26,899 nt of DNA from H2-BAC3 sp045863035 (GCA_045863035.1 BTUV01000032.1:1-26899); one strand, 5' to 3'; counted from the first letter of the stretch, positions 1-8,283 are shown. Program-made: numbers and translations. Notes: generated by a model not told the origin, from the sequence alone.

Positions 1-102
1 TTGTTTCCCCCGGCGGAACCTTCCCTGTTTTACATGAGACGCCGCAAATGCAAAACATCATCATAAATAATCATCCGGTTGGCATTTGCGACGTCTCTAC
101 GA
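1..102 (+). repeat. Foldback repeat, copy A (hairpin 1)
   Basis: A 16-nt arm at 36-51 (GAGACGCCGCAAATGC) faces its near-perfect reverse complement at 82-97 (GCATTTGCGACGTCTC) across a 30-nt loop, with one C/A mismatch. The left arm is preceded by CAT and the right arm followed by TAC, so the element has a direction. Its 5' flank, starting with CCCCGGCGGAACC at 8-20, recurs at 270-282, making this whole block a direct duplicate of 263-365. The left edge may continue outside the window. It lies just beyond the 3' end of the aminotransferase gene. No reading frame is supported here. Confidence 0.8.
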
Positions 103-127
103 CGGAATGTTTTTTGTTTTGTTTTTT

Positions 128-200
128 GTAGAGACGTTGCAATCGCCGCCACGGATATGTATAGGTTACGGAATTGTCACGGCGATTGCAGCGTCTCATG
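128..200 (-). repeat. Foldback repeat, hairpin 2, opposite orientation
   Basis: The arms are 131-148 (GAGACGTTGCAATCGCCG) and 180-197 (CGGCGATTGCAGCGTCTC), an 18-bp inverted repeat with one mismatch and a 31-nt loop. The outer ends GAGACGNNGCAA match hairpins 1 and 3, while the inner arm sequence differs. Flanks are GTA on the left and ATG on the right, so read on the minus strand it begins CATGAGACG and ends CGTCTCTAC, exactly like its neighbours. It is therefore the same kind of element in reverse orientation. Confidence 0.75.
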
Positions 201-262
201 TGTAACGTGCGAATCCTTGTAATGGCAACGTTTCATTACGAATCGGCATTGAATCATTCGCG

Positions 263-365
263 TTGTATTCCCCGGCGGAACCTTCCCTGTTTTACATGAG
301 ACGCCGCAAATGCAAAATATTGTCGTAAATAAAACATCCGGTTGGCATTTGCGACGTCTCTACGA
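263..365 (+). repeat. Foldback repeat, copy B (hairpin 3)
   Basis: This is a direct duplicate of 1-102 at an offset of 262 nt. The arms are 298-313 and 345-360, identical in sequence to hairpin 1 including the single C/A mismatch, while the loop has diverged. The repeat ends 8 bp before the stop codon of the minus-strand aminotransferase gene, so it may also act as a 3' hairpin on that mRNA, although no T-run follows it on that strand. Confidence 0.8.
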
Positions 366-372
366 ATTTCAA

Positions 373-1842
373 TTACATTTCAAACATCTTGCTGATTGAG
401 GCGAATTCTTTTCCCTTAAAATCTTTATGAAAAAATTCGTTGCATTCTTTTCTATATATGTAATCGGCTGAATATTCATCCGCGCGGTCAATGATCTCCC
501 GCAGGGCATCGGCGATATAATATACCTCGTCGTCAGTCATAGTAGGGTGAAGTGAAATGCGCACCCAGCCCGGTTTTTCGGACAGGTCACCGGTGTCAAT
601 CTTATCGGTAATCCGTTTTGAACGGCTGGGGTCCACATGCAGCAGGTAATGTCCGTAAGTCCCTGCGCAGGAGCATCCGCCGCGTGATTGAATTCCGAAA
701 CGATCATTCAGCAGTTTTACGGCGAGGTTGTAATGCATATCCTCTATATAAAAAGACAAAGCACCCAGCCGGTGGCGGTGATTGTCGGAGAGCAAGTGAA
801 GTTTTGGTATGGAATCAAATTCCCGCAGAATGATATCAACCATCTCTTCCTCCCGCTGCAGCATGAATTTTGGCTGCATTTCTTCTTTAAGCCGGATAGC
901 AAGAGCAGCTTTTATGGTCTGAAGAAAAGGAGGAGTGCCGCCATCTTCGCGTGCCTCTATATCATTCACAAATTTGTGCTCACCCCAGGGGTTCGTCCAG
1001 TCAACCGTTCCGCCGCCCGGGTTATCCGGTATTCTGTTATGATAGAGATGTGCGTTAAAGATGAGGATGCCGGGTGAACCGGGTCCGCCAAGGAATTTAT
1101 GCGGAGAAAAGAATATCGCATCGAGACGCTCATCAGAGTTTTCAGGGTGCATATTAATATCAACATAAGGAGCAGAACAGGCGAAGTCAACAAAACAATA
1201 CCCGCTGTTCTGATGCATAATTTTGGATAACTGATGGTACGGCGTCATTATTCCGGTAACATTAGATGCGGCAGTAAACGAACCAATCTTGAGCCGTCTG
1301 TTTTTATACTTCTGAATTTCAATTTCAAGATTATCCGGATTAATACCCCCATCTTCATCAGGGGGAATTACCACTACATCGGCTATGGTTTCATGCCAGG
1401 ATGTTTGATTCGAATGATGTTCCATGTGAGTAACAAAGACCACCGGACGCATTGTTTCATCATGTGAAATGCTGTCGTAAAACTGTTCAGGAAGCCGCAA
1501 ACCGAGAATACGGATAAACTTATTTACCGGTCCGGTCATACCTGAGCCATAAGAAATTAAAACATCCTGTTCACCGGCGTTTACGTGATTCTTAATAATT
1601 TCCCTTGCTTTGGAATATGACCGGGTCATAAAAGTACCGGTAACGCTTGACTCCGAATGAGTGTTGGCAACCCATGGTCCGAAGTCTTTTACCAGTTTTT
1701 CTTCAATAGGTGCATAGAGCCGCCCGCTTGCTATCCAGTCAGCATAAATAATTTTCTTTTCACCGAAAGGAGACATAAAGGTATTGTCAATCCCGATGAT
1801 GTTTTTTCTGTATTTTAAGAAATACTGTTGAAGATCAGTCAT
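373..1842 (-). CDS. Class V PLP aminotransferase / cysteine desulfurase-like enzyme
   Basis: A 489-residue fold-type I PLP enzyme of aminotransferase class V (the SufS/NifS/selenocysteine-lyase group). Visible landmarks are YADWIASG (33-40), a His pair in the MEHHSN motif (about 142-143), the PLP-phosphate/ring Asp in FVDFACSAP (Asp219), the Schiff-base Lys249 in SPHKFLGGPGSPG, and a Cys pair in RGGCSCAGTYGH (Cys390, Cys392), in the region where cysteine desulfurases carry their sulfur-accepting Cys. At 489 residues it is longer than SufS or IscS (about 400), with extra sequence after the Arg-containing GWVRISLHP motif. It starts at an ATG and stands alone, with no suf/isc neighbours, so a role in Fe-S assembly is not supported by context. 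A related PLP lyase acting on cysteine or another amino acid is equally possible. It is probably cytoplasmic; no signal peptide is seen. Confidence 0.85.
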   Translation of the reverse strand: MTDLQQYFLKYRKNIIGIDNTFMSPFGEKKIIYADWIASGRLYAPIEEKLVKDFGPWVANTHSESSVTGTFMTRSYSKAREIIKNHVNAGEQDVLISYGSGMTGPVNKFIRILGLRLPEQFYDSISHDETMRPVVFVTHMEHHSNQTSWHETIADVVVIPPDEDGGINPDNLEIEIQKYKNRRLKIGSFTAASNVTGIMTPYHQLSKIMHQNSGYCFVDFACSAPYVDINMHPENSDERLDAIFFSPHKFLGGPGSPGILIFNAHLYHNRIPDNPGGGTVDWTNPWGEHKFVNDIEAREDGGTPPFLQTIKAALAIRLKEEMQPKFMLQREEEMVDIILREFDSIPKLHLLSDNHRHRLGALSFYIEDMHYNLAVKLLNDRFGIQSRGGCSCAGTYGHYLLHVDPSRSKRITDKIDTGDLSEKPGWVRISLHPTMTDDEVYYIADALREIIDRADEYSADYIYRKECNEFFHKDFKGKEFASISKMFEM

Positions 1843-1987
1843 AAATTATTTGATTTTTGGTTTGAAATTACTAAACACTTCCGGTATTAAAAAGGGGAAT
1901 AGAAGAAGCCCGAACAAGGAGAACAAACCGGAGCTGTAGTTTGCAATCAATGATAAAAATTCAGCGAACCGGCGCATCAATGGCTAA

Positions 1988-2036
1988 AACACCTGAGTAA
2001 ATGTTTTGATACAACCTGTTCAGAAAATCAGGTGTT
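1988..2036 (-). terminator. Possible terminator of the signalling operon
   Basis: A perfect 9-bp inverted repeat, AACACCTGA (1988-1996) and TCAGGTGTT (2028-2036), begins one base after the stop codon of the REC-PAS-kinase gene. On the minus strand the stem is followed by TTTTAG. The 31-nt loop and short T-run make it a weak candidate for intrinsic termination. The 1843-2037 gap contains nothing else I could support. Confidence 0.35.
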
Positions 2037-2037
2037 G

Positions 2038-4437
2038 CTATGGTAAAACAGGCAGGGTCAGCGTAAATTTTGTGCCTTCATCAACTCTGCTTTCAAAAGA
2101 GATTGAGCCGTTAAGCGCTTCCGCAAAACTTTTTGCGATAGTAAGACCGAGACCTGTACCTTCATAAGCTCTTGTATAACCCTCACTCGCCTGGCGGAAT
2201 GCTTCAAAGATGAAGGAGCGAACTTCATCGGGAATACCAATACCTGTATCAGCTACGGTTATGGTGATGGTAGTATCGTCACTCCGCGAGGTAACTAAAA
2301 CTTTTCCTTCAACGGTAAATTTTATGGCGTTTTGAATCAGATTACTCATGATATCTGAGAGGAGGACTCTGTCTGACTTGCAAATCAACTGACCGGGACT
2401 TAACTCACTGGTTAGTGTCAATCCTTTTATATCTGCTTCAGTTTTGTGGAGGTCAAGCGCACAGTCAATTATTTCATTAATATTAAGCCGGGTGAGCATA
2501 GGTTCTATACGCTCTTTCTCAATCCGGGAAAACTGCAGCAAATTATTAAGTGTCATTAATAATCTGTTGCCGCCATGTTTAATATTTACCGCCATGTTGA
2601 TTATCTGCTTATCCTCAGAGTGGTCTTTAATCAGCTCAGAATAACCAAGTACTGAGATAAGAGGTGTTCTGAGTTCATGGCTCAGGTTGGCAAGAAGATT
2701 TGACTTCAGTTTATTCATTACTTCAGCTTTTTCTTTTGCCTGGATAAGTTCTTGTTCACTTTTCTTTTTTTCCGTAACATCCACACCGATAATAAGCATC
2801 TGTATTGGCTCATTATCACGGTTTGTCACTGTTGAAATCGTAACAGATTCCCAGAAAAATTCTCCATCCTTTCGCCTGTTATAAAATTCACCTTTCCAGA
2901 CTTTGCCCTGTTTCAGAAATTCCTGAATTTCGATACGCTGTTCATCAGTGAAATTCTCATTGGCCAAAATACCGGTTGGCTTACCAATTACTTCATCGGC
3001 AGTGTATCCTGTTACTGCGGTGAATGTCGGGTTAACGTAAATAATTTCCGCGTTAAGTTTTGCCAGAATAATAAGAACCGGACTTTGCTCGATTGCTGAA
3101 TTAAGTGAAAGTAATTTTTCTTCCTTCTCAATCAGCTCGGTTACGTCAGTGATTGTCCCTATATATCCGATTATCTCATCATTACTATATTCAGGAACGG
3201 CATTACCAATGACCCAGATAATTTTTCCATCAGATTGCACAAACCGGTATCTTGCGCGCGAGCCGGTTTTATTTTTACTTGCGTTATCCCATTTTGAAAT
3301 AATGCTTTCTCTGTCATCAGGATGAACTGCCTTTAACCAGCCATTACCTTTTGCCTCATCCTCACTTATACCTGAGAGCTCGCACCATCTGGGATTAACA
3401 TAAATCGTATCACCCTGAGCATTTGCCTTAAAAATTCCGACCGGTGAGACATTGGCGAGGGTCTGAAAAAGTCTGCGGCTTTTTTCTAACTCCTCTTCTA
3501 TGGCCTTTTTCTCAGTTACATCTTCCACAAAGCCATCGTAGCAGATCAGCTTTCCTGCTTTGTTCTTTATTGCTTTTGCGCTTTCCTGTACATAAATAAA
3601 TGTGCCGTCTTTTCTTTTCCACCGGTCATTCCAGTTGTGAACTTCGCCGTGTTTTTCAATTTCTTCCATGAACTTTGAGCGGTCTGTCGAAATTTCAAAG
3701 CCGTCTTTGGTGAGGTCTCTGCTTGCTAATTCCTCAAAATCAGAATAGCCGAGCATTGAAATGAGTTTTTTATTGGCAAGAACAATTTTCCCTTCGGGGT
3801 TGGTACGATACAGACCGAATATCGCATCCTTAAAAAAGGAACTGAAACGTTCTTCGCTTTCACGCAGTTCAATTTCAATTTTTTTTCTGTCTTTTATTTC
3901 ATTCTCAAGTGCATCAGCATAACTTCTTAACTCTGTTTCAGCCCGTTCGGTCTGAATCATTTTATCTTCGAGTTTACTAATCAGCACGCTGTTATACTCC
4001 CTCAGCAGTGCATCCTCGCCGATAGATGGTCCCGGCTTCTCAGATTCAGTTGATTTTACGTATCCTGGCACTCTGCTCATAACCTCCTGAACAGCACTGA
4101 GAAAATCTTCCGGTTCAAGCGGCTTAATAAGAAACTCATCCGCTCCCAATTTAAGCGCAAACTCTCTGTCTGTGGTTGAGGTATAGGTTGCAGTATAAAA
4201 AATGAAGGGAATATTCTTAAGTGAGGCATTTCGTTTTACTTCAATACAAAAAGTATAACCGTCCATCACAGGCATCAGAATGTCAGAAATTATCAGGTCG
4301 GGAATAAACTTAACTGCTTTATCAAGCGCTTCCTTTCCGTTTTTAGCGGTCTCAAGAGTAAAATCATTTGACATTAAAACTGCTTCTAACAAGAAAATGT
4401 TTTGCAGATTATCGTCAACTATTAAGATTTTTTTCAT
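2038..4437 (-). CDS. REC-PAS-PAS-PAS histidine kinase
   Basis: A 799-residue soluble signalling protein with a receiver at the N terminus and a kinase at the C terminus. The receiver (about 1-120) has the acidic pair Asp8/Asp9, phospho-acceptor Asp52 and Lys105. A coiled-coil linker (about 145-195) leads to three PAS domains at about 195-312, 322-435 and 445-558, each ending in a DVTE-type motif. The dimerisation/phospho-acceptor helix follows with His587 in SHELRTPL, then a complete HATPase domain with an N-box (IQNAIKF), DTGIGI (730-735) and GTGLGL (760-765). There is no signal peptide or membrane segment, so it is cytoplasmic. The ATG overlaps the stop of the upstream response regulator by ATGA (4434-4437), implying translational coupling. 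The N-terminal receiver suggests it is a downstream kinase in a relay that starts with the CHASE8 kinase; that order is inferred. Confidence 0.93.
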   Translation of the reverse strand: MKKILIVDDNLQNIFLLEAVLMSNDFTLETAKNGKEALDKAVKFIPDLIISDILMPVMDGYTFCIEVKRNASLKNIPFIFYTATYTSTTDREFALKLGADEFLIKPLEPEDFLSAVQEVMSRVPGYVKSTESEKPGPSIGEDALLREYNSVLISKLEDKMIQTERAETELRSYADALENEIKDRKKIEIELRESEERFSSFFKDAIFGLYRTNPEGKIVLANKKLISMLGYSDFEELASRDLTKDGFEISTDRSKFMEEIEKHGEVHNWNDRWKRKDGTFIYVQESAKAIKNKAGKLICYDGFVEDVTEKKAIEEELEKSRRLFQTLANVSPVGIFKANAQGDTIYVNPRWCELSGISEDEAKGNGWLKAVHPDDRESIISKWDNASKNKTGSRARYRFVQSDGKIIWVIGNAVPEYSNDEIIGYIGTITDVTELIEKEEKLLSLNSAIEQSPVLIILAKLNAEIIYVNPTFTAVTGYTADEVIGKPTGILANENFTDEQRIEIQEFLKQGKVWKGEFYNRRKDGEFFWESVTISTVTNRDNEPIQMLIIGVDVTEKKKSEQELIQAKEKAEVMNKLKSNLLANLSHELRTPLISVLGYSELIKDHSEDKQIINMAVNIKHGGNRLLMTLNNLLQFSRIEKERIEPMLTRLNINEIIDCALDLHKTEADIKGLTLTSELSPGQLICKSDRVLLSDIMSNLIQNAIKFTVEGKVLVTSRSDDTTITITVADTGIGIPDEVRSFIFEAFRQASEGYTRAYEGTGLGLTIAKSFAEALNGSISFESRVDEGTKFTLTLPVLP

Positions 4438-4814
4438 AAGTTTCTCTTTCGCTGTATGACTGTTTCCATCATTTCGATAAAATTATCAGGGTCAATGGGC
4501 TTTTCAATATATCCGTCAGCTCCTGAGGCCATTACTTTTTCTCTGTCTCCCATCATAGCAAATGAAGTTACCGCAATAATGGGTACTGCGGAGAGTTTTT
4601 CATTCTCCCGGAGTTTAAGCGCAACTGTATATCCGTCCATTTCAGGGAGTTGTATGTCAAGAAGAATAGCGTGGGGGACAGTTTGTCTGGCGGCGGCGAT
4701 ACCTTCCTCGCCACTGAAGGCCTGAATCACCTGGTAGTCGTTACTTTCGAGGAGGTAGGTGAGCATATACATATTCTGCTCATTATCCTCTATCATTAAT
4801 ATCTGCTTGCTCAT
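4434..4814 (-). CDS. Single-domain response regulator (CheY/DivK-like)
   Basis: A 126-residue stand-alone receiver with no output domain. Asp10 of the acidic patch, phospho-acceptor Asp53 in LLDIQLPEMDG, Thr83 and Lys105 (EKP) are all present, so it should be phosphorylatable. It overlaps the upstream kinase half by ATGA (4811-4814) and the downstream REC-PAS kinase by ATGA (4434-4437), which argues for stoichiometric co-translation. Receivers of this type act either as phosphate shuttles between kinases or by protein-protein contact. Placement between two histidine kinases favours a shuttle or tuning role, which is inferred. Confidence 0.92.
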   Translation of the reverse strand: MSKQILMIEDNEQNMYMLTYLLESNDYQVIQAFSGEEGIAAARQTVPHAILLDIQLPEMDGYTVALKLRENEKLSAVPIIAVTSFAMMGDREKVMASGADGYIEKPIDPDNFIEMMETVIQRKRNL

Positions 4815-5650
4815 AACTCATTATAAATAATTGGTAATGTAACAAAAAATGTGGAGCCAACCCCGAAATCAGACTCAACGGAAATTTCACCCTGCAGCAG
4901 TTCAGCAAGCTTTTTACAGATAGACAATCCCAGACCTGTCCCCTCATGTTTTCTGGTAAGCCCTGAGTCAATCTGGATGAATGGCTTAAACAAATTTATC
5001 ATCTGGTCAGCAGGAATGCCTATGCCTGTGTCAATTACTCTGATTCTGATGAATTGCTCATCTGCTTTCGCATCAAGGCGTACAATTCCCTTTTCAGTAA
5101 ACTTGATTGCGTTGTTAATCAGATTTATAAGAATTTGCTGAAACCTTAGCTTATCTGTCTTCATGCTTTTTATACTCTCAGAAATTGTGGCATGCAGTTG
5201 AAGCGATTTTTTTTCAGCAGCAGGTCTTACATTTTCAATAATTTTAATAATTAACGGCTGTATATCAAATTCCTCCGGATAGATTTTAAGCTGACCAGAT
5301 TCTACTTTTGATATATCCAGAACATCATTAATCAGCGAAAGAAGATGCCGCGCGCTGTTCTGCACCATTCCGAGTTGCTTTTTCTGTTCGGGGTTCAACT
5401 GACCGGGTTTTTCCTGCATGAGAATTCCTGTGAATCCAATGATTGAATTAAGTGGTGTTCTCAATTCATGCGACATAGTTGCCAGGAAGGCAGATTTTAA
5501 CTTGTCAGCAGACTCTGCTTTTTCCTTTTCTTTCTCTAATTCTGATGTTCTTTGCTCAACAAGCGTTTCAAGATGATCGCCATATAAGAGCAGCTCTTCC
5601 TCAGCCCTTTTCTTTTCTGTGATGTCATTCAAAGTGATAAAAGCTCCCAT
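4811..5650 (-). CDS. Histidine kinase catalytic half, C-terminal part of split sensor
   Basis: A 279-residue fragment that begins inside a PAS domain (last strand, LNDITEKK), then a coiled coil, His61 in SHELRTPLNS and a full HATPase with INNAIKF, DTGIGI and GTGLGL. It has no sensor of its own. The 23 codons before its ATG are in the same frame and complete the PAS fold started by the upstream ORF; only a UAA at 5720-5722 separates the two, so this is the 3' part of one ancestral gene. A purine-rich GAGGG lies about 7 nt before the ATG, so independent initiation is plausible and would give a sensorless cytoplasmic kinase. The alternatives are a pseudogene, a base error in the assembly, or read-through. 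The stop codon overlaps the next gene by ATGA. Confidence 0.8.
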   Translation of the reverse strand: MGAFITLNDITEKKRAEEELLLYGDHLETLVEQRTSELEKEKEKAESADKLKSAFLATMSHELRTPLNSIIGFTGILMQEKPGQLNPEQKKQLGMVQNSARHLLSLINDVLDISKVESGQLKIYPEEFDIQPLIIKIIENVRPAAEKKSLQLHATISESIKSMKTDKLRFQQILINLINNAIKFTEKGIVRLDAKADEQFIRIRVIDTGIGIPADQMINLFKPFIQIDSGLTRKHEGTGLGLSICKKLAELLQGEISVESDFGVGSTFFVTLPIIYNEL

Positions 5651-5719
5651 AATCTTTCCCTCTGTGTCAGAAAGCTGCTGACCGCTAAGCAGGATTACCT
5701 TTTGGTCATATCCTTTTAG

Positions 5720-5722
5720 TTA
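5720..5722 (-). other. In-frame UAA interrupting the CHASE8 histidine kinase
   Basis: On the minus strand the reading frame runs GAA TTT ATT TTT TAA CTA AAA GGA TAT. The residues after the stop (LKGYDQKVILLSGQ) continue a typical PAS core straight into the downstream kinase ORF without any frame change. A single substitution therefore explains it; an indel does not, because both sides share one frame. The joined protein would be about 949 residues. Confidence 0.85.
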
Positions 5723-7660
5723 AAAAATAAATTCCTCGCTGAGGAATGACTCCCCATTAAGCACCCTCCGAAAAGGCAGACTGGAAAATTCAGTAATGAT
5801 GCCGGGGTTTTTTGAGAGACTGTCGTTTGTAGTTCCTGATATAAAATTGATTTCTTTAACCTCAGAGGCCTCAAGTATTGCCAGTGCCGCCTTATTTACA
5901 CGGGTAAGCCGGCCAGACTCATCACTGACCACAATTCCCTCATTCATTGTCTTAAATAACTCAGAGAGGAGTCTCTCTTCTTTTTCAAGTGCTTTTACAG
6001 CAGCCAGACGCCTTGATTCCGATTCGATTGATTCAAGCGCGAATGATATATCTGAGGCAAGCTCATTAAAGAGCAGAGAAATTTCTGAATCAAAAAATTC
6101 TTCATCTTCCGAACAAACACCAAAACTTCCAATAACACGACCGAACATTCTCACAGGGAGGGTGAGGAAGTAAAGTTTATCCTCAGCAATTGCTGCGCCG
6201 CCCCGGCTTTCGGAAGGAGAACTGCATGTCACGCATTGGTGTAAATATTTACCGGAGCGAAGTATCCGGATATTCTCGTCTGTTAGTAGCTCTGAAAAAA
6301 TTTTATTCCGGTTTGATTCATCCGCCATACAACTTGAAGCGGATGACTGCCAGAATTGTGAGTGCTTCTCGGAATGTGTTCCTTCCTGAAGTTCAATCCA
6401 GGCAAGAGGAAATTTACCTTCGTAAACCGCAAGATTGCAGCATTCGACAAGAAGTGATTCTTTCACTCTGTTTTTGCTGAGGACTTCGTTCACCCTGCTC
6501 ATGAGTGAGTAAACCCGGTTTGTGTTAACTAACTTACGTTCAGAGCTTCTGCGTTCGGTAATATCTTCAATAATTTCAATAGCCAGAACTTTTATTCCGT
6601 TATTATCAACAATGGGAATGCTTTGTATATCAAGCCAGGCGGTTTTCCCGTTATCAAGATTCAGAGGGCGCAGCTCACGGTGAGGTTCAAGCATATCCTT
6701 AATCAAAACATCTTTGTCCTGCAGATACTCCTGAAACTCATTCTTAATAAGAAGATCATCATTTAAACTTTTACCAACGATGGCATCTTCTGACTCGATT
6801 CCGGCGAATTTCGCAAAGGATTTATTGCAACCTAAATAATAACCCTGTCGGTCTTTCCAGAAAATCGGCTGCGGAATATTGTCCAGTATTGTGTTAATAA
6901 TAGATCTGCTTTCGCTCAAATCTTTAATGAGAAGCCGGTTTTCATCATTCTTATTGCTGATGGTATCAAGCATTTCGTTAAAGGTTTTCATCAGAAGACC
7001 AACCTCATCATTGCTCTGTATTTCAGCTCGTTTTGTGTAATCATTGTTCACTGAAACAAACCGTGCTGTCTGAGTTAAATGAGAGAGAGATCTGGTTATA
7101 GTGCCGTGAAGCCGCAAAGCAATCAGCAGACCCAGAAATGAGGAAAGCAGAATAATAAGTACAACAAAAATGATAATCTGCTGCCGCTCATCATAAAACT
7201 GCTGTAAACTCGCGATAATGATAATTTGCCCTATAGTTCCTGAGTCATCTTTAATGGATTTATATGTTATAATTGAAGAACCGACAAACTCCTGCGTATC
7301 AGTTTCAGAATTACCGGGGAGGATGTGTAAACTTGAATCAACAGTAAAATAGTAAGAAAAAATTTCACCGTTTTCATCAAGTATATACGCATGGGTTACA
7401 GAGGGTTTTATGCGGAGCGCATTCAGATTTTCAGCAGCGAGCGCTGAGTCCCGGAAGAGGAGGGCGGCTGTGCTTCTGTCGGCTAATAGCCCGCTGATCG
7501 ATGCAATATCCCGGCTCAGCTCTTCTTTTGCAGTAATGCTATGATAGATGACTATTATAGTCCCTGCAAGCATCAGACTCATGACCGTGGTAAGCATAAT
7601 CATAAAAATAATTTTTGCTTTAATGCTCATTCGGCTGAAATAGCCGCGCAGAGTTGACAT
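5720..7660 (-). CDS. CHASE8-HAMP-PAS-GAF-PAS sensor, N-terminal part of split kinase
   Basis: The membrane sensor half of a histidine kinase. From the ATG at 7660 the order is: TM1 (about 17-41); a periplasmic CHASE8-like domain (about 42-160) carrying the STAALLFRD and NALRIKPSVTHAY signatures; TM2 (about 161-182); HAMP (about 183-235); PAS (about 250-375); a GAF-like domain (about 390-555); and the first part of a second PAS that ends at the in-frame UAA. CHASE8 is the sensor type of YfiN/TpbB diguanylate cyclases, which are held in check by periplasmic YfiR. A YfiR-family gene lies immediately upstream, so the same pairing is likely here with a kinase output. An in-frame TTG at 7685-7687 would add 9 residues and overlap yfiR by 26 bp. 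I prefer the ATG, 1 bp after the yfiR stop codon, with GAGG upstream at a rather long spacing. Confidence 0.85.
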   Translation of the reverse strand: MSTLRGYFSRMSIKAKIIFMIMLTTVMSLMLAGTIIVIYHSITAKEELSRDIASISGLLADRSTAALLFRDSALAAENLNALRIKPSVTHAYILDENGEIFSYYFTVDSSLHILPGNSETDTQEFVGSSIITYKSIKDDSGTIGQIIIIASLQQFYDERQQIIIFVVLIILLSSFLGLLIALRLHGTITRSLSHLTQTARFVSVNNDYTKRAEIQSNDEVGLLMKTFNEMLDTISNKNDENRLLIKDLSESRSIINTILDNIPQPIFWKDRQGYYLGCNKSFAKFAGIESEDAIVGKSLNDDLLIKNEFQEYLQDKDVLIKDMLEPHRELRPLNLDNGKTAWLDIQSIPIVDNNGIKVLAIEIIEDITERRSSERKLVNTNRVYSLMSRVNEVLSKNRVKESLLVECCNLAVYEGKFPLAWIELQEGTHSEKHSQFWQSSASSCMADESNRNKIFSELLTDENIRILRSGKYLHQCVTCSSPSESRGGAAIAEDKLYFLTLPVRMFGRVIGSFGVCSEDEEFFDSEISLLFNELASDISFALESIESESRRLAAVKALEKEERLLSELFKTMNEGIVVSDESGRLTRVNKAALAILEASEVKEINFISGTTNDSLSKNPGIITEFSSLPFRRVLNGESFLSEEFIF

Positions 7661-7661
7661 A

Positions 7662-8219
7662 TTATTTAATAACCCTCGCGAGCTCAAGCAGCTTTGCGCT
7701 AATTTTAAGACCTGATTTATTAGCTTCAGCCAGATTTATGGCAAGCTTTATTCTGCCGCTTTCATTATACATCCCGATAATGCCTCCTTGCACTGCAAAA
7801 TCTTCTATGTCACTTACGGTCAGAATATCCTTACCTGCAAGCTGTTTGATAATTTCACTGCTAAAGCGTTCCTTCGAGTGATCTATAAATAAAAGATTAA
7901 TGTTTTCGCTTCCTAACGGGGGAGAGTCGTAAGAGATTACTGCAATCGCGCCGCTCAGGTTTTTTTCTTCTATGTAAGTTGTAAGAAATTTACTGATTTT
8001 TTCAGAACCAAAAATTGCTATCCGCAGAGGAGTATCTGCTTTTTTTGTTTTCCAGGAAACAAATCTGGTGAAATTAAAAATGAATGCGGCTTTCACTTTG
8101 GCTTCGGTCTCGGCATTCATAAAGTTTACTGTCCGGGAGCTTTCCGCCGGCGGAGGATAAACAGATCCATAAGTCATTATCATCGTAACAAGAATGATAA
8201 TCCGGGCTGTCACGCTCAT
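7662..8219 (-). CDS. YfiR-family (DUF4154) periplasmic regulator
   Basis: A 185-residue protein with an N-terminal hydrophobic segment (about 4-20) consistent with export. The family hallmarks are clear: VKAAFIFNFTRFVSW near residue 42, the central ILTVSDIEDFAVQGGIIGMY, and the C-terminal block INLAEANKSGLKISAKLLELARVI. In Pseudomonas YfiR is a periplasmic protein that represses the CHASE8-containing cyclase YfiN through its periplasmic domain. Here the next gene, 1 bp away, carries a CHASE8-type domain but is a histidine kinase, so this protein probably gates that kinase (inferred from family and synteny). It sits 64 bp after the TonB-receptor gene. The two Cys pairs that stabilise P. aeruginosa YfiR are absent, since no Cys is present in the sequence; redox control as in that species is therefore unlikely. 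Confidence 0.85.
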   Translation of the reverse strand: MSVTARIIILVTMIMTYGSVYPPPAESSRTVNFMNAETEAKVKAAFIFNFTRFVSWKTKKADTPLRIAIFGSEKISKFLTTYIEEKNLSGAIAVISYDSPPLGSENINLLFIDHSKERFSSEIIKQLAGKDILTVSDIEDFAVQGGIIGMYNESGRIKLAINLAEANKSGLKISAKLLELARVIK

Positions 8220-8283
8220 CGTATATACCGTTCTGAATTTGAGGTGCTCAGTGGCAGACCGGCAAAATTAAAAACACCATACA

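Noticed and set aside
688..1077. Plus-strand ORF of 129 codons inside the aminotransferase gene
   Set aside because: It is antisense to conserved catalytic motifs of a clearly coding gene, so it is a shadow frame.
1843..2037. Short coding region between the aminotransferase and the signalling operon
   Set aside because: No frame of meaningful length with a plausible start was seen; only the inverted repeat at 1988-2036 stands out.
5651..5719. Frameshift as the cause of the split kinase
   Set aside because: The sensor half, the 23 linking codons and the kinase half all share one frame, so no indel is needed; a substitution producing UAA is sufficient.
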